A DNA stretch of 64,000 nucleotides from Proteobacteria bacterium DTSAM18 (GTDB taxonomy: Bacteria > Myxococcota_A > UBA796 > GCA-2862545). Numbering within the stretch: position 1 is the first letter of the stretch; the number at the start of each line of letters is the position of its first letter. Below are positions 9,901 to 17,998 of the stretch, in pieces. A program made the position numbers and the translations under genes. The notes below the pieces were generated by a model, which saw only the letters and a program-made list of their open reading frames with translations, had not been told where the DNA came from and ran no database searches. The stretch lies in NCBI GenBank assembly GCA_028767165.1, contig JARACJ010000003.1, positions 420,897 through 484,896 of the forward strand, read 5' to 3'.

Positions 9901-12587
9901 TCGTCGTCGAAGCCTGTGGAGGGTGTGTCCCGCTCCTCCAATGTCGGCTCTTCATCCCAGGTGTCCTGTCCGAAGCGGATGACCAGCCCGAACGTGTCCA
10001 CGCCCGGCAGGGGTTCGATGGATAGCAGTTCATCCATGCCGTCCCCGTTCAGATCGCCGCCATACACCACGCTGGGACTTCCCATCTCCTCCAAGGAGAC
10101 GGTGTCTGAACTGACCGACGACCTGGTGAGAGGGTAGTCCGTGTAGTGGGTCTGTCCGAGATCCACCGACAGGCTCTCGCTCGACGCGAGCCCCTCGTCA
10201 CTGCCCTCGTGGATGTGGAGCTGCGCATCCACCTTTCCGTACCAGTCCTCCACGTACCGGATCAGGGCGAGGTCATCGAATCCGTCCCCATCGAAGTCAC
10301 CCTTGGAGGTGACATGTCGGCCGTACACGTCAGGCCCGGGGGCGAACCAGTCTTCGAAGACTTCCACATGACAACCACAGCTGGGGTCGTACACGAGGCT
10401 CGTCGGCTCCTCGATGTAGAGCATCAGGCGTGGCGCCGACCGCAGTGCCCCTTCGACGGCTTGTCCGGTCGGCCCCTCGGCCATGCCGGCGCTGCCGAAC
10501 CACAGGCTGCCGGTGCCGAACTGGGACATCATCACATCATCGTACCCATCGCCATCCACATCCCCCAGCGCAGCCACGGATCGGGCGAGGGGGTCCATGG
10601 TGTCCACGAAGGTCCCCATGCCATGCTTCGCGGCCGCAGTGACCTGGGATGCACCCGCTTCCCAGCTCCAGGCGCGTGCCCATGACATCCACAGCGTGTC
10701 TGGCTCGGAGACCAGGGGAAAGTCGCCGTCGGGATCATCCGAGGGCCACCCCTCGCTGGCCCCACCTTGCACGACATCGTCCCGGCCATCGCCATCCATG
10801 TCGCCAGCACCATGGACCGCGCGGCCTCCAAGGGTCCGACTGAAGGTGACGTCCGTGGTCCCGCCTGTGTACAGGTCGAATCCATCCTCACCTGCGCGTT
10901 GCAGGACCAGCTCGTCGTCGCCGTCCGCGTCCATGTCGCCTACGCAACGGACCGCCAGTCCGAGGGTCTCCTCCGCCTGTGCTCCCCAGAGTTCCACCCA
11001 TTCCGTGCTGGCGAACCCGGAACCATCCCCGTCGAACACCCGCACCCGCCCCGCGGCCACGAGCGAGGGGCTGGCGTTGTCTGCCTGCGGTTCTCCCACC
11101 ACGAGATCGGGCTCGTCGTCGCCGTTGACGTCTCCCACGCACAGAGACACCCCGAAGCGGCCCCCCGAGGCCCCCGTCCAGGTGTCGGAAGCCACCGAAG
11201 CCAGCCCAGTGGAAGACCCTTCGTACAGGAGGACCTTGCCGCCGGCGGTCTCCGGTTCGCCGACGATCAGGTCATCGTAGCCGTCGCCGTCCACGTCCAC
11301 GAGATCGAGCGCCGTGCCGAACCGCCCACCCGCGGCCGAGCCATACAGCGTGAGATCCACCGTGGCATCCGGACCGTCTGCCGTTCCCAGGTGGACCTCC
11401 ACGGCTCCCCGGTCGTCCAGACCACCATGGTCCCGCTTCGGGATGCCGATGATCAGATCCAGGTGACCATCGCCGTCCACATCGCCGGAGGCCATCGTCC
11501 GGCCAAACTCCTCGTCGTGGGCAGCTCCCAGGAGGGTCTGGTGGGGCTCGGTCTCGAAGCCCTCACCGTCTCCAAGGTACAGATCGACCCATCCTGCACC
11601 GGCGCCGTCCTCGTAACTGGGGTAGCCGGCCCAGAGATCGGGGTGTCCATCGCCGTTGACATCACCGGCCGCGGCGAAATCCACCAGGGCCTCCTCGAAG
11701 CCAAGCAGTTGCTGCGCTGGGATCCCCCATCCCCATCCGTTCCAGTAGGGGTCGACGGTCACCGGCCACACGGCGCCGGCGACGTCGACGACCAGCGCGA
11801 AGCCGGTCCGTGTGGCTTCCACGGTCAGGGCGAGTCTCTCACCGGCCGCATCCCAGGCAGCCAGACCGTCGGCGAACCAACCCGTGCCCTTCTCACCGAC
11901 ACGGACCGACCTGTCGACCACATCGACCGGCTGATCGACCGGCACCTCGATGCGAAGCACGCCGTCGTCATCGTGGGGTGCCTGGATGGTCCAGCCCTGC
12001 CGGAAGCCCCGGGTCGTGGTGTCCCACCAGGACGTGACACCCCCAGCTGTGGCCGACATGCGGTGAAGACAGTCCCCCCTGGCATCCTTCCGCTCGTCAC
12101 CCGGCACACAGTGCGATGACCGGGGGGAGGTGGTGTCCACCGCGATGCCATCCACCCTGGCCGCACCCATGGTGAGCGGGCGTGCATCCACCGGCGTGTG
12201 GCGCCGGGCCTTCAGCTCTACGCTTCCTCCATCCCCCCACAGGAGCGCGGCACCTCGCGCCCCATGGATGTACGCCAGCCCGCCTTCCACCTGGCGTGCC
12301 TGGGAGGCGTCGTCGGTGACGCGCTGTGCAAGCGCCCTGCTCCAGACAGGATCGTCCAGGGTGCGGTTCGCGCCAGCCGTCGGGACCACCGCGCCGGTGT
12401 CCTTGGCGACTCCAAGGGTCTCGATGGGCGGCGAAGAGGCCTGGAGGCTGCGCGCGGGCTCCGTGTTCGACGCGTCGTCCGGATTCCGGGACTGCCGCCC
12501 CTGTTCAGGTTCGCCGTGCAGCGCCTCCCACATCAGGAGGGTGAGTCCCAGTACTGCAGGCACGGCGACCCTACGCGTCCAGATCAT
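6954..12587 (-). CDS. FG-GAP double-propeller / FN3 surface protein (paralogue 2)
   Basis: 1877 aa. The start at 12587 is chosen because AAGGGAG lies six bases upstream and the protein then opens with a signal-like MIWTRRVAVPAVLGLTLL; the frame stays open 56 codons further upstream but without sense. There is no lipobox. The N-domain has a Cys pair (C-x12-C) and TSWWD...GFRQGWT. FG-GAP units 1-7 (about 309-690) and 8-14 (about 766-1165) are separated by a linker with a Cys-Gly-Cys near 737. Then follow a well-formed PKD domain (WDFGDGTTSS near 1236), an Ig-like module (WTPSF near 1335), an acidic linker (about 1379) and FN3-like modules (1429-1842). The tail is AGCSTVPGA, hydrophobic residues and RRRRR. 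Its last 125 bp are close in sequence to the 3' ends of paralogues 1 and 3. Units 4 and 5 each carry an additional Cys. Confidence 0.88.
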   Translation of the reverse strand: MIWTRRVAVPAVLGLTLLMWEALHGEPEQGRQSRNPDDASNTEPARSLQASSPPIETLGVAKDTGAVVPTAGANRTLDDPVWSRALAQRVTDDASQARQVEGGLAYIHGARGAALLWGDGGSVELKARRHTPVDARPLTMGAARVDGIAVDTTSPRSSHCVPGDERKDARGDCLHRMSATAGGVTSWWDTTTRGFRQGWTIQAPHDDDGVLRIEVPVDQPVDVVDRSVRVGEKGTGWFADGLAAWDAAGERLALTVEATRTGFALVVDVAGAVWPVTVDPYWNGWGWGIPAQQLLGFEEALVDFAAAGDVNGDGHPDLWAGYPSYEDGAGAGWVDLYLGDGEGFETEPHQTLLGAAHDEEFGRTMASGDVDGDGHLDLIIGIPKRDHGGLDDRGAVEVHLGTADGPDATVDLTLYGSAAGGRFGTALDLVDVDGDGYDDLIVGEPETAGGKVLLYEGSSTGLASVASDTWTGASGGRFGVSLCVGDVNGDDEPDLVVGEPQADNASPSLVAAGRVRVFDGDGSGFASTEWVELWGAQAEETLGLAVRCVGDMDADGDDELVLQRAGEDGFDLYTGGTTDVTFSRTLGGRAVHGAGDMDGDGRDDVVQGGASEGWPSDDPDGDFPLVSEPDTLWMSWARAWSWEAGASQVTAAAKHGMGTFVDTMDPLARSVAALGDVDGDGYDDVMMSQFGTGSLWFGSAGMAEGPTGQAVEGALRSAPRLMLYIEEPTSLVYDPSCGCHVEVFEDWFAPGPDVYGRHVTSKGDFDGDGFDDLALIRYVEDWYGKVDAQLHIHEGSDEGLASSESLSVDLGQTHYTDYPLTRSSVSSDTVSLEEMGSPSVVYGGDLNGDGMDELLSIEPLPGVDTFGLVIRFGQDTWDEEPTLEERDTPSTGFDDEEWRPGPIGDINGDGYEDMAVSAYVPLRALAGQGTRRGRLRTFLGEADGVGEEHETLLGAAGNATFGTTFAAAGDVDGDGYGDLLVGSPGATAATAGSPGRVDLYLGSSTGDLLTPPDQTWWGTVDGGEFGFELTADADINGDGHRDLVIGAPGHVHDVGSGRIHVVLGTSQGFETTVHQTFDSIGYGEGFGHQLVGLGDVDNDGYDDVLVGQPEGGFHNSTRAVVLSGSSTGLVDGTHWRAGARALPIASWNAMSGGGDHNGDGYPELVMGSGRTYEYGSSSWVAVHYGASAGLTPWVPALGMVVSFIGETEGVQGQALDLEVSVIADDEATLDHAWDFGDGTTSSDGAAVSHTWDAPGRYWVTVTVADDLGGSVERGHWVQVKDLPIVMQPVTEVTATEGVLYEADVDWTYGGEAELQAVLRNGPEGAGIDATTGEITWTPSFEDITVPGVFFEVEVSNGGDHWERTSWLVEVAFADEDADGLADTWETLHGLDTTIDDGALDDDLDGRTNLQEFQDGTDPGVYEGPGVPALTAPAAGAEVDSLSPVLEWTPAAHPLGEPQTYDVQIHADENLTTLLVEVEDVEGTSWSVDPALSEDAWVWWRARAVDAHAASAWSEPSSFRLNATESPPTDPVPIWPVDGEVMASEPPVLQWATSTDVDDDVVTYELRLLDESENIVEEGSAGVSEQAVATWTPSEMLAEDARYTWRVRAVDEHGMSSTWTSRQTFVYSLVDLAPEGLVLTEPVDGDDWLPVSPTFEVAAAVDPEGFGVTHTLQLDTVVTFDGADLRTVTLPEATDGTITWSPEDDGFTLTDRQDWHVRVQATDEGGLTGPWEAASFRVGGPDLPPEVPEWLSPSADAPVDRREPVTLTVSVPEDADGDEVLVTVGLFSDVGLTDAVVLEEGLSGEGTVDVTAEIPKGFRTLYASAQAVDATGKESGWAEPVALEVNGAGIAAGCSTVPGAVGGLGVGLLLVGVRRRRR

Positions 12588-12621
12588 GATGGCTCCCTTG
12601 GGATGGCTGTCCGAGTGAATG

Positions 12622-12627
12622 AGGGTA
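12622..12627 (-). promoter_or_regulatory. Putative -10 element TACCCT
   Basis: 35 bases upstream of the start at 12587, within GGTACC; TTGCCG lies 18 bases upstream of it. Supports the start chosen for paralogue 2. Inference. Confidence 0.4.
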
Positions 12628-12744
12628 CCGAGTCGGTTGCGGGGCCGGCAAGGCGTGCGCCTGATCCCGCCCGGAGCCGGGTGGTTCCCGACCGCCACCA
12701 CAGCGTGGCCGTCTGGATGGAAGGTGTCCCGGTATTCCCCGGGC

Positions 12745-12783
12745 GATGGGACCATGCGGGCGCTGCCTGCCGCGCCCGTCAGG
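12745..12783 (-). repeat. Hairpin repeat (family A) behind an FG-GAP gene
   Basis: Single, slightly diverged copy (GGGCGC, loop TGCCTGCC, GCGCCC) overlapping the stop codon of the gene ending at 12779. The remaining 12628-12744 shows nothing further. Confidence 0.6.
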
Positions 12784-15700
12784 TTCGCCTACGCCGCACA
12801 CCGATCAACATCAGCCCAACGCCAAGCCCCCCGATCGCGCCAGGCACCGTCGAGCACCCGGCCGAGCTCCCAGCTCCCCTCACCTTCAGCCGCTGGGGCT
12901 CCGCCCAGACGCCTTCGAGGCCGGTCGCATCCACGCCACGGGCCGACCACCACAGCTCGCGGTGGCCTTCAGGCAGGTCGAGATCCGCGACGACGAACTC
13001 GGCGTCGCCGGCCACGAAGGCCTCGGTCAGCAGATCGGTGAGACCCTCTTCGGTGAACACGCCCACTTGCAGCTCCACGGTGTCACCATCCGGGTCCAGG
13101 GGCGTCTTCACCTCGAAGGCCACGGGCGCATCGAGACGGACCCGGGCCCCGTCCGTGGGACCGACCAGCACGGGCGCCTCCGGCGGCAGGTCCGGCCCGC
13201 CGACCCGCACCTTGATCATGTCCCAGGGGCTGCGCATGCCCGAGGCGTCGATGGCCTGCACCCGCAGGTACCAGTCGGTGCGGTCGGTCAGCTCGATGCC
13301 CTCGCCCGCAAGATCCCAGACCACCTCGTCGCCGACGGGATCGAGGGGGTTGGAGGGCAGCTCGAGGCGCTCGTCGGACCGGAAGGCGCCGGACGCATCG
13401 AGCTGCAGCACGTGCCGCACGCTCTCCCCCTCGGGATCGACGCCGGGCAGTGCGTGGACCGCCGGCGCATGCTCGACACCCTGTTCGCCGGGCCCTGGCC
13501 ACTGGATCGAAGGGGCCGTCGGAGCCGAATTCAAGACGCTGTGGACGTAGGAAGCCAGCTCGGACCAGTCCGAGGCCAGGCCATGCTCGTCGACGGCGCG
13601 CACGTGCCAGTCGACCCGGGCGTCCTCTGCCGGTGAGCCCACCGGTGCCGTGGAGACCAGGACGCCCTCGGCGGAGGCCACGTCCCAGCTCAGCGGCTCC
13701 TCGGAGGTGCCGTCCCACAGCTCCACCTCGTAGGTCACCACGTCGCCATCGGGATCCTGCGACGCCAGCCACTGCAGAGACGCCCCGGCGTGGACCACGA
13801 CATCGCCTTCCACGGGGTAGGCAAGCTGGGGAACCGACGGCGCCTCCTCGGCGCTGTTGATCGTGAGCGCGCGGACCTCCGACCAGGGCGAGGCCACGTG
13901 GGCGTCGACGGCCCGGACGGCCCAGTACAGCGCCGCGTCCTCCTGCAGGGCCGGATCGACCGTCCAGGTGCTGGAGGTCAGGCCCACCTCGTCCCACACC
14001 GCCGGAGACAGATCGGGCTGCAGTGCGATGCGCACCTGGAAGGTCTGGGCCAGGCCGCGGGGATGGGCCGATGCCTGCCAGGCCAGCGTCGGCGTGAGGG
14101 TCGTGAGCTCTGCATCCGCATCCGGGATCAGCAGCGTCGGTGCGACGGGACCTTCGTAGGTGAGCGGGTCGGTGCCCTCGAGGTACTCCGTGAGGTTGGA
14201 GCGGCCGTCCCCGTCGGGATCGTCGGTAGCATCGGACTGGTCGGGGTCGAGGCCCACCTCGGTCTCCCAGTCGTCCGGCAGGCCGTCTGCGTCCGCGTCG
14301 ACGTCGACCGAGCCCGTGTCGCCGAGGGACACCGGCGCAGGATCGAGCACGCCACTGGCGCTGCCGTAGACGATGCGGGTGACGTACTCCGCTCGGGGCT
14401 CGGGCCAGGGTGCCGCACGCAGGCCGAAGATCAGGTCTCCATACCCGTCTCCGTCGATGTCGCCGGCCGAGGCGAGGCTGCCGCTCTGGACGTCGTTGCG
14501 GAGGGAGTTCGCGTACCGGCTCTCGTCCACGTGGGTCCAGATGGGCGTCATCCAGGTCTCCGACACCCACGACGGCGTGGCATCGATGCCTGTGGCATCT
14601 GCAGCGTGGATCACCACCCTCGGCTTGTCCGCCCCCATCGCACCCGGCACACCGAGCATCAGCTCCGCGTGCCCGTCACCGTCCACGTCGTCGGTGACCA
14701 CCACGTTCACACCGTGGCCGTTGTCCCAGACACCCGGGCTCAAGGTGACGTCGGGCGTCGCGGCAGGCCCCTGGGCATCACCCCAGAAGATCAGCGCCCG
14801 CGTGTCCACCGGCTCGACCTCACCCCGGTAGTTGTCGCGGGGTTGCTCCCCCAGCACCAGATCCGCGTAGCCGTCTCCGTCGAGATCGCCGCCATCGATG
14901 TGGATGCCCACCCGGGGCCCGTCGACCTGGCCATCGAAGGTCCACGCAGCGGGTGTCTGCAGTCCGCTGGCGCCACCGAGGTACAGGTACACGCGACCCA
15001 CGTAGTCACTGCCATCCTTGTGCAGGGGCGCGCCCACGGCCACGTCGTCGTAGCCGTCGCCGTCGATGTCGCCGACACCGCGTACCGTGGTGCCCATCCT
15101 GCTCCAGGCAGACGTGCCGTCGATGGTGGCGCTCGCCGTGGTGGGAATGCCTGTGGAGCTGCCGAGGAACACGCTGAAGCCGCCCGCATCCCGTTCCGAG
15201 CTCGAGATGTCCTGGAAGGGGTGGCCGACCACGACGTCGTCGTAGCCATCCCCGTCGATGTCACCGGCGATCACGGCATCCCAGCCGAAGCCCTGGCCGG
15301 AGCTCCCCGTGAGGGTCGTGTCCGCCGTGGACGACAGACCGCTCGCGCTTCCATGGTGGAGCTGGACCTCCTCGCCCGAGTCGCTGTGGCCACCGACGAG
15401 CAGGTCGTCGTAGCCATCCCCGTTGACGTCGCCGCCGTCGACCAGGAGGCCGAAGTAGTCCGAGCCCCCGTCACCACACAACCAGACGTGCTCGTCCTCT
15501 TCCACACCATCCGCACTTCCCAGGTGCACGTAGACGGCGCCGAACCTGCCCTCCCAATTGCCACAGTCCTCGTTGGGTGCCGTCACGGCGATGTCGTCGA
15601 AGCCATCGCCGTCCACGTCGCCGATCCCCGCCACGCGGTTGCCGAACCGGGAGCGGTGGCGGCCGGCATAGAGGTTGTCAGGCCCACACGGAGGCAAGGA

Positions 15701-17878
15701 GCTTCCATCACACCAGGTATAGTCAACGAAGTACTCGTCGTGGTTGGACGACGTCGTCAGCAGATCACCGGTCACATCGGGCGTCTCGAAGGTCTCCTCA
15801 CCAGCGAACCAGCGCACCCCTCGATGGTCGGCCGCCATCACATCGACGTGACCGTCGCCGTCGATGTCGCCGGGTGCGACGAGGAGCCGGCCGAGACCCG
15901 CATGGTGGACCATGCCGTCCCAGACGTGCTCCACCTCGTCGACGACTCCGGATGCGCTGCCCCTGAACAGGTACAGCCGACCTTCTCCGAAGGCCTGATG
16001 GGTCAGGTTCGGCGCAGAGACGACCAGGTCGCCGTACCCGTCCCCGTCCATGTCGCCGGGGCTGGCCGCCGCCGCGCCGAAGCTCGCGTGCGCATCACCG
16101 CTCCAGACGCTGCCCACCTGGTCATCGGTGCCGAGGGTCACATCGAGAGACAGCCCCGTGGACGATCCGGCATAGATGGACAGCTTGGGCTCCATGGCGA
16201 GCGCGTCGTCCCACTGGGGCCAGCTGCTCCTCTCGACGTAGCGGCTCGCCGCCACGTCGTCGTGGCCATCGCCATCGAGGTCGCCCGCGCGCCCAAGGGC
16301 CCAGCCCAGCCATGCGCCCTCCTCGTCTCCGTCGATGGTGGCGTCGGCCGTGGCCGGCAGGCCGCTGCCCGTGCCTTCGTACACATGGATCCGGCCGGCG
16401 TTCATCAGGGTTCCCGTGGTGTCGGACACCTCGTGGCGGGGCTCTCCCACCACCAGGTCGGGTTCCCCGTCACCATTGACGTCCACTCCACCCAGCAGCG
16501 CGTTGCCGAACGACCCGGTGAGCGCGGTGGTGTTCGAGGTCCAGGTCTCGTCCGGCGTCGTGGACAGCCCCGTGGCGCTTCCCAGGAACAGCTGAACCTT
16601 GCCGGTACCATCCCTGGGTGCACTCACCGCCACATCGTCGTAGCCGTCCCCGTCGACGTCCCCGACGAAGGTGACCGCCCAGCCGAAGAGACCACCGACC
16701 GCGCCACCGTCGATGGTGACATCCGGCGTGGAAGACAGGCCCGAGGCACTGCCGAGGTAGACCTCGATGCGCCCCTGCCAGGTCAGCGTGTCGGTGAGGT
16801 ACGGCGCCCCCACGACGACGTCGTCATGGCCGTCTCCGTCGATGTCGCCGCCCGAGGCAAGCGCCCACCCGAACCGGGCACCGGCCGTCGGCGTGGAGGA
16901 GAAGATGCTCTGGGACATCTCCTGGTCGAAACCACCCTCCTCGCCGAGCCACACGACCACCCGCCCGGCCGCACTGAGTGGGTTGCCCAGGCCGTCGTCG
17001 TACGTTCCGTAGCCATCGCCCAGGATCGCATCGAGGATACCGTCTCCATCCACGTCACCCATGGAGAGCGCCTGGGGAGCGTACAGGCCGCCCATCGGCT
17101 CCCACCCGTCCGCTGACCAGGACGGATCGACGTGCACCGGCCAGGCGGCCTCCTCGGTGTCGACCACGAGGACGAAGCCATCATCCGCGGGGTCGGCGAT
17201 CACGTCGAGCGGGCGGCGGTCCGCGTCCCATGCACGGATCCGGGTGCCCTGCCAGTCGCCCTGCAGGGTCTCGACGTTCAGAAGGCCTTCGTCCACGCTC
17301 ACGATCCCGTCGTCGAGTTCCACCTGGATGCGCAGCTCCGCTGCTCCACCAACCGACGGGGCCGCCACGTCCCAGCCCTGCTTCAGCGCGTCGGACTCGC
17401 CTTCGAACCACGCGGTGACGGCTCCCGTGGTGACCTCGAGCCGGCCCTCACAGGCATCCTCTCCGGGGGCGTGATCAGACGCCTCTCCACAGCCCTGCGA
17501 CAGGGTCGCCTCACCGGATGCCAGGGGCTGACCGTCGACCCACACACCGGCGGTCTGCAGCGTCAGCGTGCGATCGAGGGCAGCGTGACGCACCGTGGCC
17601 TTGCCTCGCGGGTCGAGCTGCAGGTCGAGCGCCGGGCCGGGCAGGTCCATGTGCCAGCCGCCATCGGGGCCCGTGGTGATCGCGGCCAACCCGGTGGGCA
17701 GCGTACCGGCACCGGGCAGGTGCAGGGCGCCGCCCCCTGCGACCTTCTCGCTTCGAAGCGCCGGTGTCTGCGAGACCGGTTCGGAATTGCCGGTGGTCCG
17801 GGGACCGGACCAGGCGGCCCAGAGGACGCCGGCAGAGCCGGCTGCGAGCGCGATGACGAGGGACAGGCGGGGATTCAT
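12779..17878 (-). CDS. FG-GAP double-propeller / FN3 surface protein lacking PKD/Ig modules (paralogue 3)
   Basis: 1699 aa, the shortest of the five. The start has GGAGG six bases upstream and opens a signal-anchor-like segment (MNPRLSLVIALAAGSAG), without a lipobox. The N-domain Cys pair reads C-x12-C; the tryptophan motif is TAWF and KQGWD. FG-GAP units 1-7 (about 279-690) and 8-14 (about 759-1150) flank a linker with C-x7-C near 725; a further Cys pair sits between units 8 and 9. Unlike its neighbours it passes straight from unit 14 to the acidic linker (DADADGLPDDWE, then DPDGDGRSNLTEY), with no PKD or Ig module, and then to FN3-like modules. The tail AGCSTVPGA...RRRRT is near-identical to that of paralogue 1 over about 120 bp, so the two 3' ends were probably exchanged recently. 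Confidence 0.88.
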   Translation of the reverse strand: MNPRLSLVIALAAGSAGVLWAAWSGPRTTGNSEPVSQTPALRSEKVAGGGALHLPGAGTLPTGLAAITTGPDGGWHMDLPGPALDLQLDPRGKATVRHAALDRTLTLQTAGVWVDGQPLASGEATLSQGCGEASDHAPGEDACEGRLEVTTGAVTAWFEGESDALKQGWDVAAPSVGGAAELRIQVELDDGIVSVDEGLLNVETLQGDWQGTRIRAWDADRRPLDVIADPADDGFVLVVDTEEAAWPVHVDPSWSADGWEPMGGLYAPQALSMGDVDGDGILDAILGDGYGTYDDGLGNPLSAAGRVVVWLGEEGGFDQEMSQSIFSSTPTAGARFGWALASGGDIDGDGHDDVVVGAPYLTDTLTWQGRIEVYLGSASGLSSTPDVTIDGGAVGGLFGWAVTFVGDVDGDGYDDVAVSAPRDGTGKVQLFLGSATGLSTTPDETWTSNTTALTGSFGNALLGGVDVNGDGEPDLVVGEPRHEVSDTTGTLMNAGRIHVYEGTGSGLPATADATIDGDEEGAWLGWALGRAGDLDGDGHDDVAASRYVERSSWPQWDDALAMEPKLSIYAGSSTGLSLDVTLGTDDQVGSVWSGDAHASFGAAAASPGDMDGDGYGDLVVSAPNLTHQAFGEGRLYLFRGSASGVVDEVEHVWDGMVHHAGLGRLLVAPGDIDGDGHVDVMAADHRGVRWFAGEETFETPDVTGDLLTTSSNHDEYFVDYTWCDGSSLPPCGPDNLYAGRHRSRFGNRVAGIGDVDGDGFDDIAVTAPNEDCGNWEGRFGAVYVHLGSADGVEEDEHVWLCGDGGSDYFGLLVDGGDVNGDGYDDLLVGGHSDSGEEVQLHHGSASGLSSTADTTLTGSSGQGFGWDAVIAGDIDGDGYDDVVVGHPFQDISSSERDAGGFSVFLGSSTGIPTTASATIDGTSAWSRMGTTVRGVGDIDGDGYDDVAVGAPLHKDGSDYVGRVYLYLGGASGLQTPAAWTFDGQVDGPRVGIHIDGGDLDGDGYADLVLGEQPRDNYRGEVEPVDTRALIFWGDAQGPAATPDVTLSPGVWDNGHGVNVVVTDDVDGDGHAELMLGVPGAMGADKPRVVIHAADATGIDATPSWVSETWMTPIWTHVDESRYANSLRNDVQSGSLASAGDIDGDGYGDLIFGLRAAPWPEPRAEYVTRIVYGSASGVLDPAPVSLGDTGSVDVDADADGLPDDWETEVGLDPDQSDATDDPDGDGRSNLTEYLEGTDPLTYEGPVAPTLLIPDADAELTTLTPTLAWQASAHPRGLAQTFQVRIALQPDLSPAVWDEVGLTSSTWTVDPALQEDAALYWAVRAVDAHVASPWSEVRALTINSAEEAPSVPQLAYPVEGDVVVHAGASLQWLASQDPDGDVVTYEVELWDGTSEEPLSWDVASAEGVLVSTAPVGSPAEDARVDWHVRAVDEHGLASDWSELASYVHSVLNSAPTAPSIQWPGPGEQGVEHAPAVHALPGVDPEGESVRHVLQLDASGAFRSDERLELPSNPLDPVGDEVVWDLAGEGIELTDRTDWYLRVQAIDASGMRSPWDMIKVRVGGPDLPPEAPVLVGPTDGARVRLDAPVAFEVKTPLDPDGDTVELQVGVFTEEGLTDLLTEAFVAGDAEFVVADLDLPEGHRELWWSARGVDATGLEGVWAEPQRLKVRGAGSSAGCSTVPGAIGGLGVGLMLIGVRRRRT

Positions 17879-17905
17879 GGCAGGCCTCCGAGGCAGACGT
17901 GATCG

Positions 17906-17911
17906 AGTGTA
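17906..17911 (-). promoter_or_regulatory. Putative -10 element TACACT
   Basis: 28 bases upstream of the start at 17878, inside a GGTACA. No convincing -35 at the right spacing. Low-confidence inference from the shared pattern. Confidence 0.35.
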
Positions 17912-17998
17912 CCGAACAGCTGCACACAGCCCCCGTCAATTCGCGAACAAGTCGCCCGCTGGCGTCGCTTCTGGGCGTACCGAGGTGAACCGGGAGGG

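Noticed and set aside
6603..10025. Long plus-strand open frame (over 1100 codons) antisense to paralogue 2
   Set aside because: It mirrors the minus-strand gene, has no ribosome binding site or recognisable domain and is a side effect of high third-position G+C. The same holds for 3542-6136, 13790-17116, 21893-24034 and 10767-12119.
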